Shown here: one piece after another, positions 54,468 to 62,820 of the stretch
Layout: the number at the start of each line of letters is the position of its first letter
How positions within the stretch are numbered: the stretch's first letter is position 1
Source: Streptomyces sp. NBC_00273
GTDB taxonomy: Bacteria > Actinomycetota > Actinomycetes > Streptomycetales > Streptomycetaceae
DNA: 64,000 bases
Assembly: GCF_036178145.1 (NCBI RefSeq)
Contig: NZ_CP108067.1
Coordinates: 8,757,001-8,821,000 of the forward strand
Direction: 5' to 3'
The notes under the pieces: generated by a model
Database searches by the model: none
What the model was told of the DNA's origin: nothing
Seen by the model: only the letters and a program-made list of their open reading frames with translations
Position numbers and translations under genes: made by a program

Positions 54468-56048
54468 TCAGGCGACGACGCGCAGGCGCGTCACGCCCGG
54501 GTCGAGCGCGCCGCGGACGTGGCCGTTCGGCGCCGCCGCGGTCCGCTGGAGGAACCGGACGGCCTCGGCGGTGATGACTTCGCCCGGCAGGACGTTGGGG
54601 ATGCCCGGCGGGTACGCCGCCAGGGTGTCCGCGGAGATCCGACCGACGGCCTCCTCCGCGGCCACGACCACGGCCGGGCTCAGGAACGCCCCGCGGGCGG
54701 TGAGCTTCGTGGCACCGGGCGCCGGCAGCCGCAGCATGCCGCCGGCCGAGTCGGCCGAGTCGGCCGAGTCGGTGGTGAGCGGGGAGGGCAGGGTGTGCAG
54801 CGCTTCCACGAACCGGTCCGTGTCGGGGACGGACCCCGCGCCGATCACGGCGACGATCGCCGCGTCGGTCGCCACTTCGACCATGACCTGATGGTCCCGG
54901 AAGAGCCGGCGCCTGGCCTCGTGGCCCGTGATCCCGCCGGCGCGGGTGTCGATCGCGATGCGCAGCGGGTCCGCCCGGACGATGTCGGGGAAGGCGTGGA
55001 ACCCGTCGCTCACCACCGTGAAGCGGCCCAGCGCGCGAACGGCGCCCCGCACCCGGTCCGCGGCCTCGACCGAGCTGCCCGTCGCGTCGGCGTCGGTGAC
55101 CAGGTTCCTCCGGGCGAGATCGAGCGACGCGGTCAGCAGCGCACTCGCGCTGGTGGACTGCACGAGCCGGAACGCCCGGTCCACGAGCGGTTCGAGCAGG
55201 TCCGCGAAGGGGCCCTCCGCCAGGTGGAGCATCGCCGACTGCGTCAGGCTGCCCGCCAGCTTGTGCGTACTCGAGGTCACCAGGTCGGCGCCCAGGGAGA
55301 GGGCGTTCGCGGGGAGGCCGGGGTGGAAGCCGAAGTGCGATCCCCACGCCTCGTCGACGATCAGCGGTACCCCTGCGGCGTGGGCGGCGTCCGCGACGGC
55401 GCGTACGTCGGCCACCGCGCCGAAGTAGCTCGGGGACACGACGTACACGGCGGCCGCGTCCGGTGTCCGTTCGAGCGCCGCCGCCACGTCCGCGGCCGTC
55501 ACACCGTGGGCGATGCCCTGCTCGGGGTCGACGGACGGCTGGACGAAGACGGCGTCCATGCCCGACAGCACCAGCCCGTCGATCACGCTGGAGTGCACGC
55601 TGCGCTGCACGACCAGCGTGCGTCCCAGGGCGGGGGCGACCATCGAGGCGATCTGATTGCCCTGCGAGGCGCCGTTCGTCAGGAACCAGGTGCGCCGCGC
55701 GCCCCAGGCCTCGGCGGCCAGCGCCAGCGCCCCGTCGAGCGGGGTGTCCCGGCCGAGGTCGATGCTGTCGAGCAGCGGCGGGAAGTCCAGCGCCGTGATC
55801 CGCGGGCCGAAGAAGGCGGCGAGGTCCGATCCGGGGGCCGCGGCGTGGCCGGGGACGTTCAGCCTCAGCCAATCCCGTCCCGCATGGCCCAGCACCGCCT
55901 CGGCGTACGGGGCACGCAGCTGGCCGACGCCAGGACGGGAGGGCGCGGGGACCGCAGCGGCGAGGACGGAAGCGGGGACGGAAGCGGGGAAGGGGGCGGA
56001 GGATGGGGTGGGGGAGGGGGTGCGGTGTTCGGTCGTTCTGATGTTCAC
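54468..56048 (-). CDS. PLP-dependent Orn/Lys/Arg decarboxylase-like enzyme
   Basis: 526 residues from GTG 56048 (the frame is open further but overlaps the divergent LysR gene). Residues about 60-400 are the decarboxylase major domain: WLRLNVPGHAAAPGSDLAAF, TNGASQGNQIASMVAPALG, VDEAWGSHFGFHPG (Asp binding PLP nitrogen) and STHKLAGSLTQSAMLH, with the PLP Lys in STHK. The C-terminal domain is present (PPGIPNVLPGE). It should decarboxylate a basic amino acid to a polyamine or diamine. A triplicated GGCCGAGTC encodes SADSAD near residue 430. Downstream lies an amino-acid-binding lipoprotein; divergent LysR regulator. Confidence 0.88.
   Translation of the reverse strand: MNIRTTEHRTPSPTPSSAPFPASVPASVLAAAVPAPSRPGVGQLRAPYAEAVLGHAGRDWLRLNVPGHAAAPGSDLAAFFGPRITALDFPPLLDSIDLGRDTPLDGALALAAEAWGARRTWFLTNGASQGNQIASMVAPALGRTLVVQRSVHSSVIDGLVLSGMDAVFVQPSVDPEQGIAHGVTAADVAAALERTPDAAAVYVVSPSYFGAVADVRAVADAAHAAGVPLIVDEAWGSHFGFHPGLPANALSLGADLVTSSTHKLAGSLTQSAMLHLAEGPFADLLEPLVDRAFRLVQSTSASALLTASLDLARRNLVTDADATGSSVEAADRVRGAVRALGRFTVVSDGFHAFPDIVRADPLRIAIDTRAGGITGHEARRRLFRDHQVMVEVATDAAIVAVIGAGSVPDTDRFVEALHTLPSPLTTDSADSADSAGGMLRLPAPGATKLTARGAFLSPAVVVAAEEAVGRISADTLAAYPPGIPNVLPGEVITAEAVRFLQRTAAAPNGHVRGALDPGVTRLRVVA
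54744..54770 (-). repeat. Three tandem 9-bp units inside the decarboxylase gene
   Basis: GGCCGAGTC occurs at 54744-54752, 54753-54761 and 54762-54770, coding (minus strand) for repeated Asp-Ser-Ala in a surface linker. In frame, so copy changes would be tolerated. Confidence 0.85.
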
Positions 56049-56081
56049 CCCCGGAGCGTGACAGCCGTCCAGCCATTGAGG

Positions 56082-56099
56082 AACGATGGACTTTTCGTT
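56082..56099. promoter_or_regulatory. Candidate LysR binding site AACGA-N8-TCGTT
   Basis: AACGA (56082-56086) and TCGTT (56095-56099) form a perfect inverted repeat in the 72-base gap between the divergent decarboxylase and LysR genes, the place where LysR regulators usually bind. Confidence 0.5.
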
Positions 56100-56120
56100 A
56101 CCCCTCCATACGATGTCTAT

Positions 56121-57038
56121 ATGCTCGACGTCAGGCAGCTCCAGGTGCTCCGCTCCATTGCGCAGGAGGGTTCGCTCGCCGCAGCCGGCCGCGCACTGCA
56201 CTACAGCCAGCCCACGATCACCCACCACCTCGCCGCCCTGGAAGCCCACTTCAACGCCCGGCTCGTCCAGCGCGGACCGCGCGGCGCCACGCTGACCGAG
56301 CTCGGCGAAGCCCTGCTGCCGCACGCCGAAGCCGTGCTCGATCGGCTGCGCCACGCGGAGCTGGAGGTGCGCAACCTCGCCGAGCGCGGCACGCGCACCC
56401 TGCACATCGGCACGTTCCCCACGGCGGGCGCCCTGCTGCTGGCCCCCGCGGTCAAGCGCCTCCACCGGCAAGGGGTCCACATCTCGCTCACCGAGGGCGA
56501 GCTCCCCCTGTTGCTGCGCGGGTTGCGGGCCAGGGAGCTCGACGCCGCCCTCGTCTTCTCACAGCCGGGCGACAGCCTCGACCTCGACGAGGACTTCGAA
56601 GTGCACCCGCTGCTGTCCGACCCGCTGCTCCTGGTCATGCCGGAGGACCACCCCTGCGCATCGCGGGACGAGGTGTCACTCGGGGAACTGCGGGACACCG
56701 CGTGGGTGGGCGCCGCCGACCCGCACGACCCCTGCGACCGCGTGCTGGCATGGGCGTGCGGCCAGGAGGGGTACGAGCCCCTGCACGTGATGCGCACCGA
56801 CGACTACGCGGTGGTCCAGGGCCTCGTCGCCGCGGGGACGGGCGTGGCCCTCGTTCCGCGGCTCGCGCTGGGACAGTCCAGGCCCGACCTGGTGGTCCGC
56901 CCCCTGGCCCGACCCGATCTCGCCCGGGAGATCAGCGTCGCCGTACTGCGGTCCACCTCGGCCGGCGCTGCCCAGGAACTGATCGAGGCGCTACGGGAGC
57001 AGGCCGCGCTGATCGCGGACCGCTGGGCCGCGGCCTGA
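56121..57038 (+). CDS. LysR family transcriptional regulator
   Basis: 305 residues from ATG 56121. No ribosome binding site is visible, so the transcript may be leaderless. N-terminal winged helix (LDVRQLQVLRSIAQEGSLAA, YSQPTITHHLAALEAHFNAR) and a periplasmic-binding-like effector domain (TLHIGTFPTAGALLLAPAVK, VQGLVAAGTGVALVPRLALG). Divergent arrangement implies control of the decarboxylase and binding-protein genes in response to an amino acid or amine; this is inference from context. Confidence 0.92.
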   Translation: MLDVRQLQVLRSIAQEGSLAAAGRALHYSQPTITHHLAALEAHFNARLVQRGPRGATLTELGEALLPHAEAVLDRLRHAELEVRNLAERGTRTLHIGTFPTAGALLLAPAVKRLHRQGVHISLTEGELPLLLRGLRARELDAALVFSQPGDSLDLDEDFEVHPLLSDPLLLVMPEDHPCASRDEVSLGELRDTAWVGAADPHDPCDRVLAWACGQEGYEPLHVMRTDDYAVVQGLVAAGTGVALVPRLALGQSRPDLVVRPLARPDLAREISVAVLRSTSAGAAQELIEALREQAALIADRWAAA

Positions 57039-57113
57039 CCGCGCGACGCCCACCCGATGTCGGCTCCGTGCGGCCCTCGGCCACGACGCCGGCCGACCTC
57101 ACGAAGGCGCCGG

Positions 57114-57131
57114 CGCCCGCGGGGGCGGGCG
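57114..57131. terminator. Short hairpin between convergent lysR and tetR genes
   Basis: CGCCCGC (57114-57120) pairs with GCGGGCG (57125-57131) around GGGG. It sits just before the stop of the TetR gene at 57133. Confidence 0.5.
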
Positions 57132-57132
57132 G

Positions 57133-57744
57133 TCATTCTCCGGCGGACGGCTCCCGCCCCGAACGGGCGTCGAGGACCGCGGCGGTGAAGGCCGCCAGCT
57201 GGGCCCGGAGCTCCTCGCGGGGTACGCCCTTCTCGCCGGCCAGGTACGCGACCAGGTCGGCCCGGGTGGCCGCGAGCAGGGCGTGGGCGGGGAAGTCGGT
57301 GTCGGCCGGACCGGGGACGAGCCGCAGCAGGTCGCGGAGCAGGGTGTGCCACTGCTCGTAGTGCTCCGTCCGGTAGGGGCTGTCCGCGCCGCTCCCCTCC
57401 AACGCCAGGGCGAGGTGGCGGTTGTCGAGTTTGAAGCACAGGAGGGCGTCGAGCAGGGCCGGTACGCGCCTGGCCGCCGGTGTGGCCGGCCCCAGGGGCT
57501 CAGGGCCCCGTTCGACCGCTTCCCTGATGGGTTCGAGCCGTGCTTCGTAGAGCGCGCGGATCAGTCCGCCCCGGTCACCGAAGGCGCGGAAGAGCGTCGC
57601 CTTGCCGACGCCGGCCGCTGCCGCGATGTCGGCCATGGTCACTTCTTCGGGACTCCCGCACCGGGCGAAGAGGGTGTCGGCGGCGGCGAAGACGGCCGCC
57701 CGGTTGCGGACCGCGTCCTTGCGCGGCTTGCGTTCGACGGTCAT
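57133..57744 (-). CDS. TetR family transcriptional regulator
   Basis: 203 residues from ATG 57744, preceded by GGAGGG six bases upstream. The N-terminal helix-turn-helix is VTMADIAAAAGVGKATLFRAFGD (about residues 36-58), after a basic start (ERKPRKDAVRNRAAVFAA). The C-terminal ligand domain has ALEGSGADSPYRTEHYEQWH. It diverges from the SnoaL/NmrA operon, and two copies of a palindrome lie between, so it most likely represses that operon and itself. Confidence 0.93.
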   Translation of the reverse strand: MTVERKPRKDAVRNRAAVFAAADTLFARCGSPEEVTMADIAAAAGVGKATLFRAFGDRGGLIRALYEARLEPIREAVERGPEPLGPATPAARRVPALLDALLCFKLDNRHLALALEGSGADSPYRTEHYEQWHTLLRDLLRLVPGPADTDFPAHALLAATRADLVAYLAGEKGVPREELRAQLAAFTAAVLDARSGREPSAGE

Positions 57745-57765
57745 CGGGTTCCCTCCGGTTGCGAA

Positions 57766-57782
57766 ACGGACCAGCGGTCCGT
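57766..57782. promoter_or_regulatory. TetR operator 1 (ACGGACC-AGC-GGTCCGT)
   Basis: A 17-bp perfect palindrome with 7-bp arms around AGC, 21 bases upstream of the tetR start. Same core as operator 2, centre-to-centre distance 34 bp. Confidence 0.8.
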
Positions 57783-57800
57783 ATCTTTCGGGGAGAGAAG

Positions 57801-57815
57801 CGGACCGACGGTCCG
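57801..57815. promoter_or_regulatory. TetR operator 2 (CGGACC-GAC-GGTCCG)
   Basis: A 15-bp palindrome with 6-bp arms, followed by GTATC exactly as operator 1 is. It lies 24 bases before the SnoaL start, where it would block the promoter. Confidence 0.8.
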
Positions 57816-57839
57816 TATCGTACTGGACGGAGAACCGTC

Positions 57840-58280
57840 GTGCCCGCGACCACCACACCCCCGGATCTGTACCGCCACAGCCTCCGCCTGCTCCTGGACA
57901 AGGACATCGCCTCCTGGGTCGGCCTGTGGGCCGAGCACGGCGCCATGGAGTTCCCCTTCGCCCCTCCGGGCTGGCCCAGGAGGCTGGAGGGGCGGGAGGA
58001 CATCGCCGCCTACATGCGCGACTATCCCGATCACATCGACCTGCACGACTTCCCCGACCTGCGGATCCACGAGACCACCGACCCGGGCACCCTCGTGGTC
58101 GAGATGCGCGGAGTGGGCCGGCTGGTCGCCACGGGGAGCCCATTCGACATGACCTACATCGCCGTCGTGACCGTCCAGGACGGGCAGTTCACCTCCTACC
58201 GCGACTACTGGAACCCCCTTGCCGTCCACGAACCAGGGGCGGCCTTCATGACGGATCCCACGAGGAGCAGCGCCCGATGA
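57840..58280 (+). CDS. SnoaL/NTF2-like protein
   Basis: 146 residues from GTG 57840 (GGAG eleven bases upstream). Single SnoaL-like domain: LYRHSLRLLLDKDIASWVGL, EFPFAPPGWPRRLEGREDIA, VVTVQDGQFTSYRDYWNPLA. The cone-shaped NTF2 fold serves polyketide cyclases, isomerases and small-molecule binders. It overlaps the next gene by ATGA, so it acts with the NmrA-type protein. Probably repressed by the divergent TetR regulator. Confidence 0.88.
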   Translation: MPATTTPPDLYRHSLRLLLDKDIASWVGLWAEHGAMEFPFAPPGWPRRLEGREDIAAYMRDYPDHIDLHDFPDLRIHETTDPGTLVVEMRGVGRLVATGSPFDMTYIAVVTVQDGQFTSYRDYWNPLAVHEPGAAFMTDPTRSSAR

Positions 58281-59188
58281 CCGCCACCGCCCCCACCGCC
58301 CGCACCGCCCCGACCGGCACCACCCTGGTCATCGGCGCCACCGGCACCACCGGCTGCCGCACCACGGCGCACCTCGTCGCCGCCGGTCAGCGCGTCAAGG
58401 CCGGCAGCCGCCGGGCCACGCCGCTCCCGGGCGCCGATCCGGTCCGCTTCGACTGGTACGACCCCTCCTGCTTCGGCGACGCCGTCGCCGGGGCCGACCG
58501 CGTCTACCTCGTCCCGCCCGTCGGCGACCCGGACCCGGCAGCGGTCATGCTGCCCTTCCTCGAACGGGCCCGCGCCGCCGGTGTGCGCCGCGCCGTACTG
58601 CTGAGCTCCTCGGCGATCACCGAGGGCGGTCCGGCGGTCGGACAGGTGCACCGGGCCCTGCCCGGCCTGTTCGACGAATGGGCGGTACTGCGCCCCTCGT
58701 GGTTCATGCAGAACTTCACCGGCACGCACGCCCACGCCGACGGCATCCGCGCCGACGGCGTCATCCGGACCGCGGCCGGAACGGGCCGCGTCGGGTTCGT
58801 CGACGCCGACGACATCGCTGCCGTCGCGGCCCGCGCCCTCACCGACGACCGCGCGCCCGACACCGACCTGGTCCTCACCGGGCCGCAGGCACTGAGTCAC
58901 GACGACATCGCCGTACTCCTCACCGAGGTTACCGGCCGCACGGTGGTGCACCACCAGCTCGCCTACGAGGACATGCGCGACCGCCTGGCCGCGGTCGTGC
59001 CGTCGGAGTTCGCCACGATGCTGGCCGCGATGGACCGGTCCATCGCCGAAGGCGCCGAGGACCGCACCACGGACACCGTCCACCGGCTCACCGGCCGCCC
59101 GCCGCACGACTTCCGTACGGTCGCCGTACGGGAGCTCTTCGGCGGGGCCGCCCCGGCGGGCGCGACCCCGCCGAGCAGCGCCGTCTAG
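58277..59188 (+). CDS. NmrA-family NAD(P)-binding oxidoreductase
   Basis: 303 residues. Rossmann start TTLVIGATGTTGCRTTAHLV (GxTGxxG), then VRFDWYDPSCFGDAVAGADR, VLLSSSAITEGG, LRPSWFMQNFTGTHAHADGI and GFVDADDIAAVAARAL: the pattern of NmrA/quinone-reductase-type atypical SDRs. ATGA overlap and GAGGAG site couple it to the SnoaL gene. Together with the TetR repressor the pair looks like an inducible detoxification or tailoring unit. Its stop overlaps the stop of the convergent hydrolase (CTAG). Confidence 0.88.
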   Translation: MTATAPTARTAPTGTTLVIGATGTTGCRTTAHLVAAGQRVKAGSRRATPLPGADPVRFDWYDPSCFGDAVAGADRVYLVPPVGDPDPAAVMLPFLERARAAGVRRAVLLSSSAITEGGPAVGQVHRALPGLFDEWAVLRPSWFMQNFTGTHAHADGIRADGVIRTAAGTGRVGFVDADDIAAVAARALTDDRAPDTDLVLTGPQALSHDDIAVLLTEVTGRTVVHHQLAYEDMRDRLAAVVPSEFATMLAAMDRSIAEGAEDRTTDTVHRLTGRPPHDFRTVAVRELFGGAAPAGATPPSSAV

Positions 59189-60036
59189 GAACGGCCCGCG
59201 GCGGTGTGTTCGAGGACCGCCGCGACGATCGTCGACCAATCGGCTCGCTCGACCCCGTGCCCGGCATCCTCCAGGGCCAACAGCCGTCCCCCGGGGATCC
59301 GTTCCGCGAGCACCTGGCCGTGCCGGAGCGGGAACATCGGATCGGCGGTCCCGTGGATCACCAGCGTGGGCACGGCGATCGAGGACAGCGGAGCCTGCGC
59401 GATCGTGCCGTCCGTGAGCGCGTCGTGGTTGCGGGCCGCGCCGACATCGTGGGCGCGCTCGACGTCGCGGCGGACCAGGTCGCGGGCGGCGGCCTCGTCG
59501 AACGGGCGCCGCCCGCCCGCGAGCACCCGTGCGTAGGCGACCTGGTGCTCCACCACCGCGTCGGCATCCAGCTCCTCGTCGTCGGCTGCCGAGACGAACC
59601 GTACGAACTCCTCGGTCGGCGGGGGTAGCTCACGGTCGTCCGGCACGGCGCAGGACGTGCTGATCAGGACGAGCGACCGGACGCGGCCGGCATGACCGAG
59701 CGCCAGCAGCTGCGCGAGCGCCCCTCCGGCCGAGACGCCCACGACGTGCGCGGCCGGGACCTCATGGGCGCGCAGCACGCGGACGGCGTCGGCGACCAGG
59801 TCCGCGGTCGTGTATCCGGGGCGGCCCGGCGGGTAGGTGACCGACCGGCCGGTGTCGCGGTGGTCGTAGCGGATCACGAAGCGCCCGCCCGCGGCGAGCA
59901 TCCGGCAGAAGCCCTCCTCCCACCAGAGCATCGAAGCCCCCAGGCCCATGACGAGCAGGACGGGCGGATCCGACGGATCGCCGAACGACTCGGTGCACAG
60001 CTCGATGCCGTCCACCTCGATCATGCGCTCAGCCAT
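59185..60036 (-). CDS. Alpha/beta hydrolase
   Basis: 283 residues with the complete fold: LLVMGLGASMLWWEEGFCRM (oxyanion region), RYDHRDTGRSVTYPPG, VVGVSAGGALAQLLAL (Ser nucleophile in GVSAGG), HGTADPMFPL (Asp) and EDAGHGVE (His). Resembles aclacinomycin methylesterase RdmC-type and other soluble esterases. No signal peptide. Convergent on the NmrA gene with 4 bases shared. Substrate unknown. Confidence 0.92.
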   Translation of the reverse strand: MAERMIEVDGIELCTESFGDPSDPPVLLVMGLGASMLWWEEGFCRMLAAGGRFVIRYDHRDTGRSVTYPPGRPGYTTADLVADAVRVLRAHEVPAAHVVGVSAGGALAQLLALGHAGRVRSLVLISTSCAVPDDRELPPPTEEFVRFVSAADDEELDADAVVEHQVAYARVLAGGRRPFDEAAARDLVRRDVERAHDVGAARNHDALTDGTIAQAPLSSIAVPTLVIHGTADPMFPLRHGQVLAERIPGGRLLALEDAGHGVERADWSTIVAAVLEHTAAGRS

Positions 60037-60252
60037 CGTCGCTCCTCCTCGCCCGTCCCATGATGCCCACGCGTGCGGGTCCGGAAGGCCGGTCGGCGCA
60101 CGGCCCGGGCGGCCGGTGTTCGCCCGGACGGTCCAACGGGCGCGGGCTCCGGGGGACGCCTACGCTGAAACGGCAACCCGCCGATACGCCCCTGGTCCCG
60201 CGGTCGGGGACGGCGCGTCCGGCTCAGTTCAGCACCGAAAGGCGGTTCCGAC

Positions 60253-60609
60253 ATGGCCACCAGGTCTGACGCTCCCGTTCTCGACACGCTCGCCGCGATG
60301 ACCATCGACTCCATCGAACACTGCAGCATGGACGAGAAGACGCTCATCACCACCCGCATCGCCGCCCTCGTCGCCATGGACGCCCCGGCCATCTCCTACT
60401 TGGCGCACATCAGCCCCGCGGTCAAGGCCGACTTCACCGTCGAGCAGCTGCAGGACGTGCTCGTCGCGATCGCCCCCGTCGTGGGCACCGCGCGCGTCAT
60501 GTCGGCCGCGGGCCACATAGCCCAGGCGTTCGGCGTCGCCATAGCCATGCTCGAAAGCGAAGCCGAAGCCATGGCCGCCGCCGAAGAAGAAAGCCGCCAC
60601 AAGTCCTGA
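60253..60609 (+). CDS. Carboxymuconolactone-decarboxylase-like small protein
   Basis: 118 residues, fully helical. DEKTLITTRIAALVAMDAPA, VEQLQDVLVAIAPVVGTARV and AAGHIAQAFG recall the CMD/AhpD fold, although the CxxC of AhpD is not present, so peroxidase activity is unlikely. The acidic C-terminus is disordered. Found widely in streptomycetes without assigned function. Start ATG 60253 with weak AAAGG. A perfect 15-bp hairpin follows the stop. Confidence 0.75.
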   Translation: MATRSDAPVLDTLAAMTIDSIEHCSMDEKTLITTRIAALVAMDAPAISYLAHISPAVKADFTVEQLQDVLVAIAPVVGTARVMSAAGHIAQAFGVAIAMLESEAEAMAAAEEESRHKS

Positions 60610-60643
60610 TTCGATCCCGACCTGACGTGCGCGCCTGCCGCCC

Positions 60644-60690
60644 CTGACGCGCCTGCCGCGCCCGGCACCGGGAGACGGCAGGCGCGTCAG
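60644..60690 (+). terminator. Hairpin after the CMD-like gene
   Basis: CTGACGCGCCTGCCG (60644-60658) pairs perfectly with CGGCAGGCGCGTCAG (60676-60690) around a 17-base loop, 35 bases after the stop. Confidence 0.85.
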
Positions 60691-60901
60691 TCGGGCGGGG
60701 AAGTCCGCGAGTTGCGCATCGTCCTTCGCCGTCCTACGGGGACGTACGGACCTGCCGGCAGCCGGCAGCCAGCACGGCGCGGCGCGCTGCCGGCAGGTCC
60801 GCCACGCCCGCCGGTTCCTCCGGACGGCCGATCCCGGCTGGCCCCCCGCGCGGGCCCGGGTGAGTCTTGGCAGGATCGACCCTGTCGACCCGGAGGCCCA
60901 C

Positions 60902-62377
60902 TTGAGCGCGATGGATGTTCCCCTTCCGGAGGATCGCCCGCAGGGCGCGCCGACCGAGGCCGCGGCGACCAGGACCGGCACCTCCACCCTCACCTGGGTG
61001 ACCCTCGCGATGATGACGACGGCCTCCGTCGCCAGCCTCCGCGCGGCGCCCACCATGGCCGTGTACGGCCTGGCCTGCGTGTTCCTCTACCTCGTACCCG
61101 CGATCGTGTTCCTGCTGCCGACCTCGCTGGTTTCGGCGGAGCTCGCGTCGGGGTGGTCGGGCGGCGTGTACCGGTGGGTGAGCGAGGGACTGTCGAAGCC
61201 GCTCGGGTTCCTCGCCGTGTGGTGCCAGTTCGCCATGACGATCTTCTACTACCCCAGCCTGCTGGCCTTCGTCGCGAGTACGTTGGCGTACGTCATCGAT
61301 CCGGCCCTGGCCTCCAACGGCGTCTACACGGCCATCGTGATCGTCGTCCTCTACTGGACGGGCGTCTGGGTGTCCGCGCAGGGCACGAAGGCGTTGTCGG
61401 GGCTCGCCTCCTGGGGCCTGATCATCGGCACGCTCATCCCGGGCTCCCTGCTGGTGATCCTCGGCATCGTGTTCCTCGGCCAGGGCAACCCGTCCGCGGC
61501 CCCGATGGGCCCCGCCAACATCCTCCCCGTCTGGACGGGCCTCGCCAGCCTGGTGCTCATCGTCAACAACTTCCTGAGCTACTCGGGCATGGAGATGAAC
61601 GCCGTCCACGTCTCGTCGCTGAAGGACCCACCGCGCGAGTTCCCCAAGACGATGTTCCTCGCGATGGGGATGGTGCTGCTGATCTTCATCCTGCCGGCCC
61701 TCGCCATCAGCTGGGTGGTCCCGGCCGACCAGCTGTCGCTGACCGCGGGCGTCATGCAGGCCTTCGACGCGTTCTTCTCCTACTTCCACATCGGCTGGCT
61801 GACCCCGATCGCCGCGGTGGCCCTGGTGGCCGCCTCCCTGGGCGGGATGCTCACCTGGCTGGCCGGCCCGTCCAAGGGCCTGCTGCTGATCTCGCGTCAA
61901 GAGGGCTACCTGCCGCCGTTCCTGCAACAGCTCAACAGCCACGGCGTCCAGCAGAACATCCTCGTCACCCAGGGCATCGTCACCACCGTGATCGCGCTGA
62001 TGTACGCGCTGATCCCCAACGTGTCCAGCGTCTACTGGATCTTCTCGGTGATCACCACTCAGGTGTACTTGATCATGTACCTGCTGATGTTCCTGGCGGC
62101 CATGCGGCTGCGCAAGCTCCAGCCCGACCATCCGCGCGGATACCGCGCCCCGGCCCTGAGCCTGATCTGCGTGGTGGGCTTCCTCGCCTCCGCCGCGGCC
62201 ATGATCATCGGATTCGTGCCCTCCTCGCAGTTCGGCGGCGGCAGCGTCTGGAGCTACGTCGCCATCGTCGGCGGCGGCCTGCTGCTCCTCGGGGTGGTCA
62301 TCCCCTGGCTCTGCCTGCGGATGCGCAAGCCCAGCTGGCGCACCGTGGCCGCGGAGTCGACGGGAGAGGTTGCATGA
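60902..62377 (+). CDS. APC family amino-acid permease
   Basis: 491 residues from TTG 60902, chosen because GGAGG (60892-60896) lies five bases upstream; ATG 60911 is an alternative. About 12 transmembrane segments. Family motifs: TLTWVTLAMMTTASVASLRA, FLLPTSLVSAELASGWSGGV, FLSYSGMEMNAVHVSSLKDP and GPSKGLLLISRQEGYLPPFL, closest to the glutamate/GABA antiporter-like (GadC-type) branch. First gene of a coupled operon: its stop overlaps the next start (ATGA), and the third gene is a metallopeptidase, suggesting uptake and cleavage of a dipeptide or acylated amino acid. Confidence 0.9.
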   Translation: MSAMDVPLPEDRPQGAPTEAAATRTGTSTLTWVTLAMMTTASVASLRAAPTMAVYGLACVFLYLVPAIVFLLPTSLVSAELASGWSGGVYRWVSEGLSKPLGFLAVWCQFAMTIFYYPSLLAFVASTLAYVIDPALASNGVYTAIVIVVLYWTGVWVSAQGTKALSGLASWGLIIGTLIPGSLLVILGIVFLGQGNPSAAPMGPANILPVWTGLASLVLIVNNFLSYSGMEMNAVHVSSLKDPPREFPKTMFLAMGMVLLIFILPALAISWVVPADQLSLTAGVMQAFDAFFSYFHIGWLTPIAAVALVAASLGGMLTWLAGPSKGLLLISRQEGYLPPFLQQLNSHGVQQNILVTQGIVTTVIALMYALIPNVSSVYWIFSVITTQVYLIMYLLMFLAAMRLRKLQPDHPRGYRAPALSLICVVGFLASAAAMIIGFVPSSQFGGGSVWSYVAIVGGGLLLLGVVIPWLCLRMRKPSWRTVAAESTGEVA

Positions 62378-62820
62378 GCCCCACCCGCTTCGCCTCCCAG
62401 CACCGGTGGATCTACATCGGCGCGATCGTCCTGCTCGTCGCCTTCGTCGTGGTGGGGCTGATCCAGTACAAGGCCGTACGGTCCACCAACCAGGCCCTGG
62501 ACAAGGCCAACCAGCTCACGGACGAGCTGGTCGCCGCCGGATTCGCCCGGCCCGATCCCCACACCCTGGCCCGCGCGCTCGGCGAGGACGGGGGCATCGT
62601 CTGCCAGGACCCTGCGTCCGCCCTCAAGTCGGCCCTGTGGAAGATCAACCTTTCCAACGGCGCCACCGGACCCGGCCAGCGCCCGGTCATCGCCGACCGC
62701 CGGGCCGTCCAGGCGGAGGCGCTCGTGCTGAAGGTCTACTGCCCCGACACCCTGCACCGCATCCAGGACGAGATCGACGACCTGAAGACCGAGCAGACGG
62801 TGAGGCGCGACGATGGCTGA
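62374..62820 (+). CDS. Small membrane-anchored protein of peptidase operon
   Basis: 148 residues. One N-terminal transmembrane helix (WIYIGAIVLLVAFVVVGLIQ) then a helical domain outside the membrane with ALDKANQLTDELVAAGFARP and LVLKVYCPDTLHRIQDEIDD; two Cys (VCQDPAS, VYCPDT) probably form a disulphide. I do not recognise the family. Its position between the permease and the peptidase, with overlaps at both ends (ATGA; ATGGCTGA), marks it as a functional partner, perhaps a subunit or chaperone. Confidence 0.78.
   Translation: MSPTRFASQHRWIYIGAIVLLVAFVVVGLIQYKAVRSTNQALDKANQLTDELVAAGFARPDPHTLARALGEDGGIVCQDPASALKSALWKINLSNGATGPGQRPVIADRRAVQAEALVLKVYCPDTLHRIQDEIDDLKTEQTVRRDDG

Noticed and set aside
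53940..56120. A 1032-codon plus-strand frame leading into the LysR gene
   Set aside because: Its first 700 codons are antisense to the binding-protein and decarboxylase genes; only the part from 56121 is the regulator.
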